Notes: generated by a model not told the origin, from the letters alone. Positions 35,124 to 43,957 are shown, numbered from the stretch's first letter. The stretch is DNA of 50,255 nucleotides from Muricoccus nepalensis (GCF_006438825.1 NZ_RCZP01000040.1:1-50255), one strand, 5' to 3'. Numbers and translations are program-made.

Positions 35124-35669
35124 TCACGCGGTGTTGGCCTCGGCGTCAGGATGGCCGGCGGTCATGGAGCGGCGCTCGTTCCCTTGCTCGTCAGTCCAGA
35201 GACGGGTGGTGACGGGCCCGGGAGCATGGAGCCGGCCTTTAAGGCGCAGGATGTCGCCGCTGCGGCTGCCGCTGAAATCGCTGAAACGGACCTCGTTCGC
35301 TGTCTCGGGCGGAGGCGTCACGCTGATCCGGAGCCGGGTGTCGTCGTTGTGCGGAACAGTGGCCGTGATGCGATAGCGGCGGAAGCGGCCCAGCTCGTCA
35401 CAGGTAGTAGCCGTGTCCTCCCCGTACGGCCGGCAGCCGCTTCCACGGCAGCCGGAACTGCGGCTGTGCAGCGCAATCGAGAGCCAGAGGCGGAGGAGGC
35501 GACCGGTCGGGGTATGGGCGGTGCCGGCCCACTCACCGGTCAGGGTGCCGACAGAGGAGAACGGGTTCGCCCAGGGCGTGGTCAGCCGGTCCAGCAGTCC
35601 GGAAAAGGCAGCAATGCCGACGATGCCGATGAGGCTCCACAGGATGCGGGAGCGGAGATTGGCAAACAT
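35124..35669 (-). CDS. Membrane-anchored or exported protein of unknown function
   Basis: 181 residues from the ATG at 35669 with AGGAG upstream; an earlier start at 35699 adds ten residues before the hydrophobic helix. Residues 8-25 (ILWSLIGIVGIAAFSGLL) are a signal anchor. The rest is a beta-rich soluble domain with TGEWAGTAHTPTGRLLRLWL and a CRGSGCRPYGEDTATTC segment with three cysteines, probably disulphide-bonded in the periplasm. It lies downstream of the HWE kinase gene on the same strand, 97 bp away. Confidence 0.6.
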   Translation of the reverse strand: MFANLRSRILWSLIGIVGIAAFSGLLDRLTTPWANPFSSVGTLTGEWAGTAHTPTGRLLRLWLSIALHSRSSGCRGSGCRPYGEDTATTCDELGRFRRYRITATVPHNDDTRLRISVTPPPETANEVRFSDFSGSRSGDILRLKGRLHAPGPVTTRLWTDEQGNERRSMTAGHPDAEANTA

Positions 35670-35765
35670 GGTGCTCTCCTTCGTAAGGCACCATGCCATC
35701 GGTTTCGCTGCAGCGAACCATCACGTAGTGGGTGAGCGAGCGTCAGGCTCGGTAGGGTAGGGGGC

Positions 35766-37235
35766 CTAATCCTGCCTCTCCCGCAGCTGTGTGGCCTGCG
35801 TCAGCGGCATAGCAATCTCGCAGACGAGCCCCGAACGCTGCCAAGTGAGGAGAATACTTCCGCCAAGCTGGCCACGCACCGTGCCTTCCAGCACACGCGT
35901 CCCGAAACCGCGCCGATCCGGAGCACCCTCGACGGATGGTCCACCTTCCTCGGCCCAGCGGAGCCTCAGGCAATCGGGCGGACCGGGGCCTACTTCCCAG
36001 CTGATCACCACCTGACCGTCCAATGCCGAGAGCGCACCGTACTTCACGGCGTTCGTCGCGAGCTCGTGGATTGCCATGGCAAACGGCTGGGCGGCACCAG
36101 CTGGGAGCGCAATCACAGGTCCGCGCAACGAGACTCGCGGTCCACCACCTTTATCTAGAAAGGCCGTAAGCTCGCCCCGCAGCAGGGTCCGGAGGTCGGC
36201 CCCGGCCCAGCGGTCGTCGGCTAGCAGCGTTTGCGCCCGGACCAGGGCGCCCACCCGTCCCTCGATCGCGTGAATGTAGGAGGCCAGGTCAGGGGCGCGT
36301 GTCAGCCGCAGGGCTGCTTGCACGACCGAGAGGGCGTTCTTGGCCCGGTGATCCACCTCGCGCGACAAGAACACCTGGCGCTCCTCGGCGCGGTGACGCT
36401 CGGTGACGTCGCGCAGCAGAACCGCGACCCGTCCTGACCTCAACCGGAAGGCGATTACCTCCAGCCAACGTTCTGCAGGGGCGAAGTATCGCTCGATCTG
36501 TTCCGGCTCGCCTGTGGCCGCGACCTGCCCGAATAGGGGGATCCAGAAGTCGGTCTCCTCGCCCGGGAACACCTCGGTCGCACGCCGGCCGACTACCATC
36601 TCGCGCCGGAGGCCGGACTGCCGCTCCCAGGCAGGATTGGCGTCAACGTAGACAAAGTCCACCGCCTGCCCGTCCGGATCGAGGATCATTTCGTTGATCT
36701 CGAAGCCCTCTCCCATTCTCTCGAACACGTCGTGCCAATGCGCCTCGCTCTCGCGAAGCGCCGCCTCGGCACCCGTGCGAGCCGTGACATCCGTGACGTG
36801 GTGGATGATGGCGACAACCCTTCCCGTCTCGTCGAGCAGCGGCGTATTAAGGGGATCCCACCAGCGCTCCTCGAAGCCGCCCCTCGAATTCAGGATGTCG
36901 TATTTCTGCACCGCCATCGCGTCCGGCTGTCTGGTGGCAAGCACCCGATTGAGCGAGGCGCGCAGGTTAGCAACACCCGTTGCACTGCCGTCATCCGGGT
37001 TGTTGGGAAAGGCGGCGAAGACCTCATGCCCAACCAGAGCATCTCGCGTCCGCATGGTGGCGGTGAGATAGGCATTGTTGACCTCCAGGATGGTGAAGCC
37101 CGGTGCGTCAGGGGAGAGCACAAGCAAGGGTGCTGGAGACGCGGCAAACAGCTGCCGGAAGTCCAGTCCTGTAGCCAAAGCCGAACTGTCCACGAGGCTA
37201 CTCCGGGCCGATCCAAGGCTGTCCTCAGCGGTCAT
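35766..37235 (-). CDS. PAS-PAS HWE-type sensor histidine kinase
   Basis: 489 residues. Two PAS domains: about 27-150 (FRQLFAASPAPLLVLSPDAP; EERWWDPLNTPLLDETGRVV) and about 165-285 (VFERMGEGFEINEMILDPDG; RYFAPAERWLEVIAF). The kinase core has FLSREVDHRAKNALSVVQAA (phosphoacceptor His), MAIHELATNAVKYGALSALD (N box) and CLRLRWAEEGGP, whose W-x-E and H-E-L features define the HWE family. No membrane segments, so it is cytoplasmic. HWE kinases usually act in light, redox or general stress signalling with separate response regulators; none is adjacent. It lies 129 bp after the Ppr-type photoreceptor gene on the same strand. Confidence 0.85.
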   Translation of the reverse strand: MTAEDSLGSARSSLVDSSALATGLDFRQLFAASPAPLLVLSPDAPGFTILEVNNAYLTATMRTRDALVGHEVFAAFPNNPDDGSATGVANLRASLNRVLATRQPDAMAVQKYDILNSRGGFEERWWDPLNTPLLDETGRVVAIIHHVTDVTARTGAEAALRESEAHWHDVFERMGEGFEINEMILDPDGQAVDFVYVDANPAWERQSGLRREMVVGRRATEVFPGEETDFWIPLFGQVAATGEPEQIERYFAPAERWLEVIAFRLRSGRVAVLLRDVTERHRAEERQVFLSREVDHRAKNALSVVQAALRLTRAPDLASYIHAIEGRVGALVRAQTLLADDRWAGADLRTLLRGELTAFLDKGGGPRVSLRGPVIALPAGAAQPFAMAIHELATNAVKYGALSALDGQVVISWEVGPGPPDCLRLRWAEEGGPSVEGAPDRRGFGTRVLEGTVRGQLGGSILLTWQRSGLVCEIAMPLTQATQLRERQD

Positions 37236-37364
37236 GAAAGGGACCCTGCTGAGGCGTTCCAGGCCAAGGAGGCACCCTCATCATCTGGGGCCACTGCCCG
37301 CAGCACCCCTTGTCCGGCAGCAAACGCGGAGTGTCCGTGAACTGGCCCGGACGCTTCACCATGG

Positions 37365-40004
37365 TCACGCCCGCACCGTAAAGCACGCGCCAGGGTTCCG
37401 GTCGCCTTCCACTGCCATTTCCGCGCCGATGCGGCCGAGCATCGCCTGTATGACCCGCATGCCGAGCCCGCCTGACGCGCCAAGGGCGGGCTTGCTCTCC
37501 CAACCGGGAGCGAGCCCCCGTCCCGCATCGCAGACGCGCAGTTCTACCCCTCCACCATGGCGACCCCGTATGCTCACCTCGACAGGTCCCTCCTCCCCGG
37601 GGCGGTAGGCGTACTTCAGCGCGTTCGTCACGAGCTCTGTGGCAATGAGGGAGAGCGCGACCGCAACCCGGCTCGGCACCATCAGCCCCGGCTCCGTTGC
37701 CACCGCAAGCCTGCGTTCCGCGCCGGTCATCCCCGACGCGAGGTCGTCGCAGAGGCGGTTCAGGGTCGCACCGAGGTCTACGCTCTCGATGTCCTCGGCT
37801 CGATGAAGGGTGTCATGCACCCGTGCGACGCTCATCACGCGGGCGTAGGTGTCCTCGAACGCGGCGCGGGCGACCGGGTCTGACACGCCACGGGCCTGCA
37901 TCAGCATCACGCCGGCCACGATCTGGAGCGAGTTCTTCACCCGGTGGTCGATCTCGCGCGCGAGGATATCCTTTGCCTCCAGGGCGCGGGAGAGTTCCTC
38001 GCTCTTGGCGGAGAGTTCCGCAATCTTGCGACCCTGCCGGAGCACAACGCCCTCGATCGCCGCGGCGAGCGCGCGCGCTGCACCGAGCTGCCAAGGTGCC
38101 CAGGGCTCCGCGCGTCCACGGCGCTCCTCCACCCAGCGCTCAAAGGAGCGGCGGGGGAGGACGACGCGGGTCGAGGGGTCCGCGAGGACCGATTTGCGGG
38201 GATCCCCGCCCCAGACCACTGTCGCCGTGACTTCGGGGCGCAGCCAGACGAGGAGGTGCTGTTGCGCCGCGTCCACGAAGGCAGCGAGCACCCCCGAGGC
38301 GCTCTCCCGCCAAGCAGAGGCCGGGGCGTGATGCGCGGAAAGGTCGTCGGTCGCGAAGACCCGCTGATCCGAAGGCAAGGTGGCCCGCAGCCAGGAAGCC
38401 AGCTCCGCCAGTCCCTCGCCAGACGGCGTCACACCGACGCATGCAACCCGATCTCCACTCACCACTGCCGCGCCGGTTGCACCGAAGAGGTCGAGGAGCG
38501 AGGCCGCCTTTCCCTCGGAGGAGGTGAGTGCCGCGACGAAGTCGTCCGCGCCGGCGAGCCGCTCGAGGAGCATGTTCTGAGTTGCGAGAGCAGCTCCTTG
38601 CTCGCGCACCGCCTCTAAACTCGCGAGTTCGTGGAGGCGGAGCGCAAAAGCTTCAGCGACGAGGCCAGCAAGGGCGCGCGTCTCCGGTGTGACGTAGTGC
38701 GGGCGCCGGTGATGGCCGATCACGAGGCCCCAGAGCGCGCCCTCGACCAGGATGGACGCGGACATGGAGCCGTTCACGCCGAGATTGCGCTGGTACTCGA
38801 GATGCACGGGCGAGAGAGCGCGCGAGGCGGCATAGGTGAGGTCGACCGCCGTGTTCCTGGTCGGTGGCCCGGAGAGCACGGCCGCGGGCACCGCGTCACG
38901 GTCTACGACCCAGCGGGCTGGGGCGCGGGTGTAGAGAGCGCGCGCCTGGGCGGGGATGTCAGAGGCGGGGAAACGAAGGCCAAGCAGGGTGTCGTCCCAG
39001 CTCTCGACCCGACTCTCCGCGATCGCTTCCCCGTTCCAGTCGGCATCGAAGCGATAGACGAGGATGCGCTCGAAGCCGGTCATCGCGCGGATCTCGTCGG
39101 CGCAGACGATCGCCGCGCGGGCGAGGGTCGGGGCGGCGCGGAGTTCGCGCACGGCGTCTGTCACCTGAAAGGGTGAGGCAGCCCCGAAGTCCTCCGGGCG
39201 GTCGGGCAGAGGTTCGAGCTCGACGATGAGACGGTCGTCGTGCAGGTGCGCTGTCATGGCGAAGGGTCGCCCCTCCGCTCCGAGCCGGATGTCGCGCCGG
39301 AGCGGACGCGCCGGGTCGGCGAGGGTACCATTGGTCAGGGCGGTGCGAAGCGCGGCCGCAGCCTCCGCAGGCAGCAGCCGCTCGAGCAGCTCCCCGAGCA
39401 GCTTGTCTGGCCCGCGCCCGAACGTATCGGCGACGTTGTCGCTGCAGGCGTCGACGGTGAGGGCAACCGGGTGGAACGCGAGCATCACCGCGTGCGGCTG
39501 CACAGCGCCGGGCTGATGGATCGGCTCGCGCTCGCATACGTCGGGACCGATGGGCTCGGCGCGGCTACGCCGTTCCACGACCTCTTCGGCCGCCTGGGAG
39601 ACAAGGCGCTGGGTACTCGGGGCGAGAGCGCCGATCGGATGAACAGTGATCCAGTAGCGGCCCGGTACGTGGGCACTCCGCATGGCCACCCGGACGCGGA
39701 TTGGCGGGTCGAACCCGAAGACGAAAGTGAACTCGGTCGCAAGCTGGCCACGGCGGACGCCATCGAGAAACCGGCCGTGGAAGGAGGGAAGGTGCGTGCA
39801 GGGTGCGACGTCTCGGAAGAAGTCGCGCCCGGTGACCCTGTCCGGCGCTCGGCCCGAGAGGCGGCTCTCCGTGGCGTTGTAGAAGGTTACCCTCCCCTCG
39901 GTGTCCACCCCGATGACGCCGTAGGGGAGCGCGTTCAGTTGCTCCTTCGAGAGGTCGTCAAGGTTGGCGTCAACGCCGTTCGCCCAGTCGTCAGTCCCGG
40001 TCAT
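37365..40004 (-). CDS. ppr: Ppr-type photoreceptor: PYP + bacteriophytochrome + histidine kinase
   Basis: 879 residues from the ATG at 40004. Residues 1-125 are photoactive yellow protein: with this start, Y42, E46, R52 and the chromophore cysteine C69 (DVAPCT) fall at the same numbers as in Halorhodospira PYP, with S50 for T50. Residues about 150-260 are the phytochrome PAS domain with C157 in CEREPIHQPGAVQPH, the biliverdin-cysteine position. The GAF domain has LRFPASDIPAQARALY (about 343) and SPVHLEYQRNLGV (H401). The PHY tongue has LPRRSFERW (about 616). The kinase is HisKA_2 (EIDHRVKNSLQIV, H687) with ELVTNALKYAY. This is the Ppr architecture known from Rhodospirillum centenum: blue-light PYP joined to a red/far-red phytochrome. 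A GTG at 40127 would add 41 residues. No chromophore-synthesis genes are in the window. Confidence 0.93.
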   Translation of the reverse strand: MTGTDDWANGVDANLDDLSKEQLNALPYGVIGVDTEGRVTFYNATESRLSGRAPDRVTGRDFFRDVAPCTHLPSFHGRFLDGVRRGQLATEFTFVFGFDPPIRVRVAMRSAHVPGRYWITVHPIGALAPSTQRLVSQAAEEVVERRSRAEPIGPDVCEREPIHQPGAVQPHAVMLAFHPVALTVDACSDNVADTFGRGPDKLLGELLERLLPAEAAAALRTALTNGTLADPARPLRRDIRLGAEGRPFAMTAHLHDDRLIVELEPLPDRPEDFGAASPFQVTDAVRELRAAPTLARAAIVCADEIRAMTGFERILVYRFDADWNGEAIAESRVESWDDTLLGLRFPASDIPAQARALYTRAPARWVVDRDAVPAAVLSGPPTRNTAVDLTYAASRALSPVHLEYQRNLGVNGSMSASILVEGALWGLVIGHHRRPHYVTPETRALAGLVAEAFALRLHELASLEAVREQGAALATQNMLLERLAGADDFVAALTSSEGKAASLLDLFGATGAAVVSGDRVACVGVTPSGEGLAELASWLRATLPSDQRVFATDDLSAHHAPASAWRESASGVLAAFVDAAQQHLLVWLRPEVTATVVWGGDPRKSVLADPSTRVVLPRRSFERWVEERRGRAEPWAPWQLGAARALAAAIEGVVLRQGRKIAELSAKSEELSRALEAKDILAREIDHRVKNSLQIVAGVMLMQARGVSDPVARAAFEDTYARVMSVARVHDTLHRAEDIESVDLGATLNRLCDDLASGMTGAERRLAVATEPGLMVPSRVAVALSLIATELVTNALKYAYRPGEEGPVEVSIRGRHGGGVELRVCDAGRGLAPGWESKPALGASGGLGMRVIQAMLGRIGAEMAVEGDRNPGACFTVRA

Positions 40005-40202
40005 GCCTTCGGGAGCGCCCCAGAAGCCGAGTTCAGGCGAACCATCCTCATGCAGAGGTCCTCGCAGGGTGTACGCAACATCAGGAATATATCCGTTTCC
40101 GGTTAGATCTGACCACTGCACTCGCACTCGTTGCAGGCACTGCAGGCTGGAAGATCCGGTGCGGGAGCGTTAGCCCGGTTCGCTCAGCGCGGCCTTATCC
40201 AA

Positions 40203-40610
40203 TCAGCCTTGCTTTCCTGGCCCTCGCCAGATGACCTTCGTCGGGTTGTTGCGCCAGAGGTCGGCGGGGCGGAGGTAGCCGAGAGCCACGTCGGCCGAGC
40301 GGTGTCGTGTCTGTCGCATGACCTGGGCGAGGTCGGCGCCGGCCTCGCCGGCCGCCGTCGCGAGCCCTGCCCGCAGCGAGTACCCCGAGAAGCGCTCCCA
40401 CCCCTCCAGCCCTGCCTTGCAGCTCGGCGGCCTGCTCCGGGTTGCCGGCACACAGAGGTCGCTGAGCAGGCGCGTGGGCAGCAGCAGGGTTTTGGCCAGC
40501 CGGGGTGGGGGAGGGGGGCTCTTCGTAGGGCATGCGCGCTGGGGACGCGCGCCGCGTTCCGTCCGGAAAGGGTGATTAGCGGATGGAATGGAGGGAGCGG
40601 GAGCGTGCAT
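40203..40610 (-). pseudogene. Tyrosine recombinase, C-terminal fragment
   Basis: The last 65 residues read GYSLRAGLATAAGEAGADLA, then MRQTRHRSADVALGYLRPAD and LWRNNPTKVIW. This is the end of a Xer/phage-type integrase: the second Arg box (here with Tyr where His is usual), the H-x-x box and the nucleophile Tyr in ALGYLRP. The upstream half of the open frame is low-complexity and not integrase-like, so the N-terminal part was lost. It is the type of C-terminus missing from the fragment at 20758-21374. A lox-like site lies 76 bp upstream of the frame. Confidence 0.72.
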
Positions 40611-40685
40611 AGGCCCGCCGCCACGTGATGCTGGGAGAAACAGCGTTCAGGGACAGGGTGATAGCCCAATCAGACATCCCATTAC

Positions 40686-40710
40686 GCACGATAACTACTG
40701 CTTATCGTGC
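40686..40710. repeat. Lox-like 9-7-9 site, copy 2
   Basis: GCACGATAA (40686-40694), spacer CTACTGC, and TTATCGTGC (40702-40710): arms identical to copy 1. The right flank (40711-40738, AAGGGG...GGGAGGGGGCGGTTGCCAC) matches the copy 1 flank when that copy is reverse-complemented, so copies 1 and 2 are inverted relative to each other. Confidence 0.6.
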
Positions 40711-40950
40711 CCAAGGGGTAGGGAGGGGGCGGTTGCCACGCTGCTGCGCCGATTGAACTCCGGACAGCACTGCCATGGGCTTGCTGGAAGCCAATCACCG
40801 GGTGGGGCAGGGGAGGAACGTTGCGAACCGCGAGGCTGCCAAGCTGTTCATGGAACTCCCTTCCGTCTCGCAGCGCTTCGTATTCAATGAGCCGGAACGC
40901 CCTTAGGGACCAGGACAAGGGCCCAGCAAAGATCATCGGAGACAGGAACC

Positions 40951-41307
40951 ATGGACAAGGACAGGACGGACCAAAAGCGTGATGAGGAAACGGGGCACTG
41001 GGTTTCCGACCTGAAGCCCGGCGCCACTCACGAAGCCAAGGTCGACAAGGGGGTGGAGGACACCTTCCCCGCTTCGGACCCTGTCCAGAAAGCGGGTGCT
41101 ACGGGTTTTATCTCTCCGGACGGGACGGACACGGCGGTCCATGGCAGCCTTGCGGAGCACGCCGCGGCCGGTGCGGCGGAAGCCCTGGTACAAGCCGGTC
41201 AGGCAGGGGGTGCAGCCACCGCTGTCAATCAGCATCCGCTACCGGCCCTGCTGATTGCCGGAACAGTCGGCTTCGTGTTCGGACTACTGGTGAATGGCAA
41301 GCGGTGA
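40951..41307 (+). CDS. Small membrane protein of unknown function
   Basis: 118 residues from the ATG at 40951, behind GGAGACAGGAACC. The first half is polar and contains KVDKGVEDTFPASDPVQKAG, a motif (DTFPASDP) seen in many small proteobacterial proteins of unknown role. The C-terminal part LPALLIAGTVGFVFGLLVNG is one membrane helix with a short basic tail (KR), so the protein is a tail-anchored type. Possibly a stress or envelope protein; that is a guess from general context. Confidence 0.7.
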   Translation: MDKDRTDQKRDEETGHWVSDLKPGATHEAKVDKGVEDTFPASDPVQKAGATGFISPDGTDTAVHGSLAEHAAAGAAEALVQAGQAGGAATAVNQHPLPALLIAGTVGFVFGLLVNGKR

Positions 41308-41370
41308 GAGGTCTCTCATGCGGGTCACGCCAATCAAGACGGACAACGTACACTCTGGAACCGTCGCCGA

Positions 41371-41840
41371 TCAGCGCACCGCGTCGGTCACATAGGCTCG
41401 CCGGCCCCGAAGGGCTGTCCCGGCCCCCAGGCGAACGCTACCGTCACGCTGAGGAATAGCGAGTGGCGCGACTTCGACCTCAGTCCTGGCTTTGGCGTTC
41501 ATACCGAGGAACCGCGCAACCTTCGGGGTGATGCTGATGATGTGGTTACCGGAGGCCGGCAGCCGATCGCGCACGCGCACCATGGCCACTCGGCCATTGC
41601 GGAGGTTCCGCACCCGAGCCGTGTGCCAAGCGGAAGCACGTTGCTCGCTGCGGTATCCGAGTTCAGTTCGATCCGGCCGCCATCGGCCATCCTGCGACCG
41701 GCGGAACTAGGCGCGAAGACTGATGTCTGGCCACGTCGAGCCTGACCTGGGGGATCAAGGGCGGTGGCCGGCTGCGCAACCACCGGTGCAACCAAGAGGA
41801 GCGCGAAGAAAGCTGAAAGAGCCGCGGCTGGTGCCATCAT
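41371..41840 (-). pseudogene. RlpA-like exported protein, frameshifted
   Basis: From the ATG at 41840 there is a signal peptide (MMAPAAALSAFFALLLVAPV, cleavage near AQA). The double-psi beta-barrel start follows: RMADGGRIELNSDTAASNVL, then PLGTRL. The frame then shifts by one base near 41600 to VRNLRNGRVAMVRVRDRLPA and ISITPKVARFLGM, the continuation of an RlpA-type domain. RlpA proteins bind or cleave denuded peptidoglycan. As read, translation from the normal start ends in an unrelated tail, so the gene is inactive unless the shift is a sequencing error. Confidence 0.75.
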
Positions 41841-42438
41841 CGCCTCAGGGGTGCAAGCAGTCTAACGCGGACCTGCTTCTCCGGGTTGTGCCAACAGCAT
41901 TACCCTAGCCCCAGCGAGACAATCAGGGTGAGGTTCAAGGCGCTCGGTTACCCACCGGAACCTGAGCCGGAGATCCTCGCTCTCTCCATGAGGCGCTTGG
42001 GTTTGGTGCTCCGGGTCCAGCGTTAGCCCTCGGCGAAATCCGCCGAAGGCTAACACTTCAGCCGGACCACTTTCGCCGGGTCACCTCAGTGTCGCTTGGT
42101 ACATCACGGCTTGAGGATGCTGGGATCACCGTGAGGGGCATGCTACCCAACCGATCTTCGCCTTAAGCCTCTCTCAACGTCTGCCTGCGATCTTGCAAGA
42201 GCCTGAACGCATCGGTCGGACCAGCGTGGTTCGAGAGGCACCAGGCTCCGATGAGGTGCGCCACCCTTTCCTCCATGGTCGGTATCGGCTTCCAAATGGA
42301 TCGGACAGGGATGGCACTTCGGAGGCCGAGGCAGGACGCCGGCGGCGCCACTCCATTCTGGCTAGCTGGGATGGAGATCTCGTCACCACGCTGCTGAGCA
42401 CATGCTCACGCGAAGTCCTGCCAGGAGTCCCGCTTACC
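41841..42438. other. Long leader of sugar transferase gene, with hairpin
   Basis: About 600 bp without a gene I can support. The sugar-transferase frame is open back to 42193, but those residues lack family similarity. GTTAGCC at 42022-42028 and GGCTAAC at 42048-42054 close a long imperfect hairpin with an inner TCGGCG/CGCCGA stem (13 bp paired). It may be a terminator for rightward transcription or a mobile repeat. Confidence 0.4.
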
Positions 42439-43815
42439 ATGAAGAAAGGCTCGGGCCTGGGCGCTGCTCACGTCCTGTTCCTTTTGGACGTCGCCTTCCT
42501 GGCAGCGGCCTGTGCCGCTGTGTTGCGGCTCGTCCCGACGCTGCGTCCGATCGGCTTGGGTGCCGTGCTCTTCCCGATTGCCGATCTATGCCTCCTCTAC
42601 GCCCTTGGCCTCTACCGACGCGAAGCGCTTCTCGACGTCGGTAAGGCGCTTGGGCGGTTGCCAATAGCCGCTGGAGCCGGGGGCTTAGGTGCCTGGGCCG
42701 CAACGGCTACCCTGCCCACGATCTTCCATACTCCCGAAGCGCATCTTCTTTTCGCCGCTTCTCTGCCCTCCTTTGCCGCTGCCGGGCTGGCCTCGCGCCT
42801 CGTGCTGCACCTTCTCCGTCGGCGGGGTGTGTTCCGGCGCCGCCTTCTCGTCATCGGCGCCGGACGTCGTGCCTGGGACCTTGTTTGGATGCTGCGCCAC
42901 GAAGCTCGGACGCTCGCCTTCGACGTCGTCTTTGTGCACGATCTTCGCATGGGGGAGATCGACGCCCGGATCGCGGCGGATCCCGCCAGTAGCATTCTGG
43001 CAAGCGCTTCGAATCTGCTCGCTACCACTCAAGCTATGAACCCGGATCAGATCGTCGTTGCTCCCGATGAGCGCCGCGGCCTCTCCATAGAGGGGCTGCT
43101 CGCCTGCAAGATGGCAGGCTTCCCAGTAAGTGAGTACGCCGCCTTCGTGGAGAAGGAGATCGGGCGCATTGACCTCAAGCGCCTCGACCTAAGCTGGCTC
43201 CTCTACGCCGACGGGTTCGTCGTGCGGACGACGGACCGGCTGCTGAAGAGGGCGCTCGACATCGGCGTGAGCACAATCCTACTCGTTTGCCTCAGCCCCG
43301 TGCTGCTCGCTGCCGCCCTTGCCGTAAAGCTCACCGATCGCGGGCCGATCCTTTATCGCCAGGAACGCGTCTCCGGCGGTGGGCAGGTGTTCCGCATCAT
43401 TAAGCTCCGCACCATGCGAACGGATGCCGAGCGCAACGGGGCGGTCTGGGCGGCCACCGACGATCCGCGAATTACAAGGATCGGCCAGTTCCTTCGGCGC
43501 ACCCGCCTCGACGAGCTGCCGCAGCTCTTCAACATACTCCGGGGCGACATGGCTTTCGTCGGTCCCCGACCAGAGCGGCCAGAGTTCGTTCGGGAGCTCG
43601 CGTCACAGCTGCCGCTCTATGAGGAAAGGCACCTGGTGCGCGCAGGCCTCACCGGCTGGGCCCAGATCAACTATCCTTACGGCGCCTCGCTGAACGACGC
43701 TCGCTCGAAGCTCAGCTACGACCTCTTCTACGTGAAGAACTGCGGCGCTCTGTTCGACATCCGCATCATCCTGCAGACCCTGCGTGTGGTGTTCTGGCCA
43801 GGCGGTGTGAGGTAG
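42439..43815 (+). CDS. Polyprenyl-phosphate sugar-1-phosphate transferase
   Basis: 458 residues from the ATG at 42439, with AGGAG 12 bp upstream. The N-terminal half has four or five membrane helices, then a Rossmann-like domain (RRRLLVIGAGRRAWDLVWML). The C-terminal bacterial sugar transferase domain starts near 268: LLKRALDIGVSTILLVCLSP, YRQERVSGGGQVFRIIKLRT, DELPQLFNILRGDMAFVGPR and GLTGWAQINYPYGAS. This is the initiating enzyme for EPS repeat-unit synthesis on undecaprenyl phosphate (WcaJ/PssY/EpsB-like). It stands 30 kb from the main polysaccharide cluster on this window but could start the same glycan (inference). Confidence 0.9.
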   Translation: MKKGSGLGAAHVLFLLDVAFLAAACAAVLRLVPTLRPIGLGAVLFPIADLCLLYALGLYRREALLDVGKALGRLPIAAGAGGLGAWAATATLPTIFHTPEAHLLFAASLPSFAAAGLASRLVLHLLRRRGVFRRRLLVIGAGRRAWDLVWMLRHEARTLAFDVVFVHDLRMGEIDARIAADPASSILASASNLLATTQAMNPDQIVVAPDERRGLSIEGLLACKMAGFPVSEYAAFVEKEIGRIDLKRLDLSWLLYADGFVVRTTDRLLKRALDIGVSTILLVCLSPVLLAAALAVKLTDRGPILYRQERVSGGGQVFRIIKLRTMRTDAERNGAVWAATDDPRITRIGQFLRRTRLDELPQLFNILRGDMAFVGPRPERPEFVRELASQLPLYEERHLVRAGLTGWAQINYPYGASLNDARSKLSYDLFYVKNCGALFDIRIILQTLRVVFWPGGVR

Positions 43816-43957
43816 AGCTGAGACAGCAGCTTTTCTGGCCAGTAGTTGTCCAGACCGACGGGCGCCTATACGTGGCGACCCGGCAGCGCCAGGAGCAGCT
43901 GGCCGACGCCTGATCCTTCTGCCACATCCAACTCTGGCGCCGTGGAGGGAAGCTGAG

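Noticed and set aside
39240-40106. 288-codon plus-strand frame opposite the photoreceptor gene
   Set aside because: Shadow of the PYP-phytochrome gene.
20758-40610. The two integrase fragments as halves of one split gene
   Set aside because: The N-terminal fragment ends at MTVLIPR and the C-terminal fragment is preceded by unrelated sequence; the middle is missing and orientation relative to the lox-like sites differs, so a common origin is possible but not shown.
42163-42351. 62-codon minus-strand frame in the leader of the sugar transferase gene
   Set aside because: No recognisable family and no translation signals.
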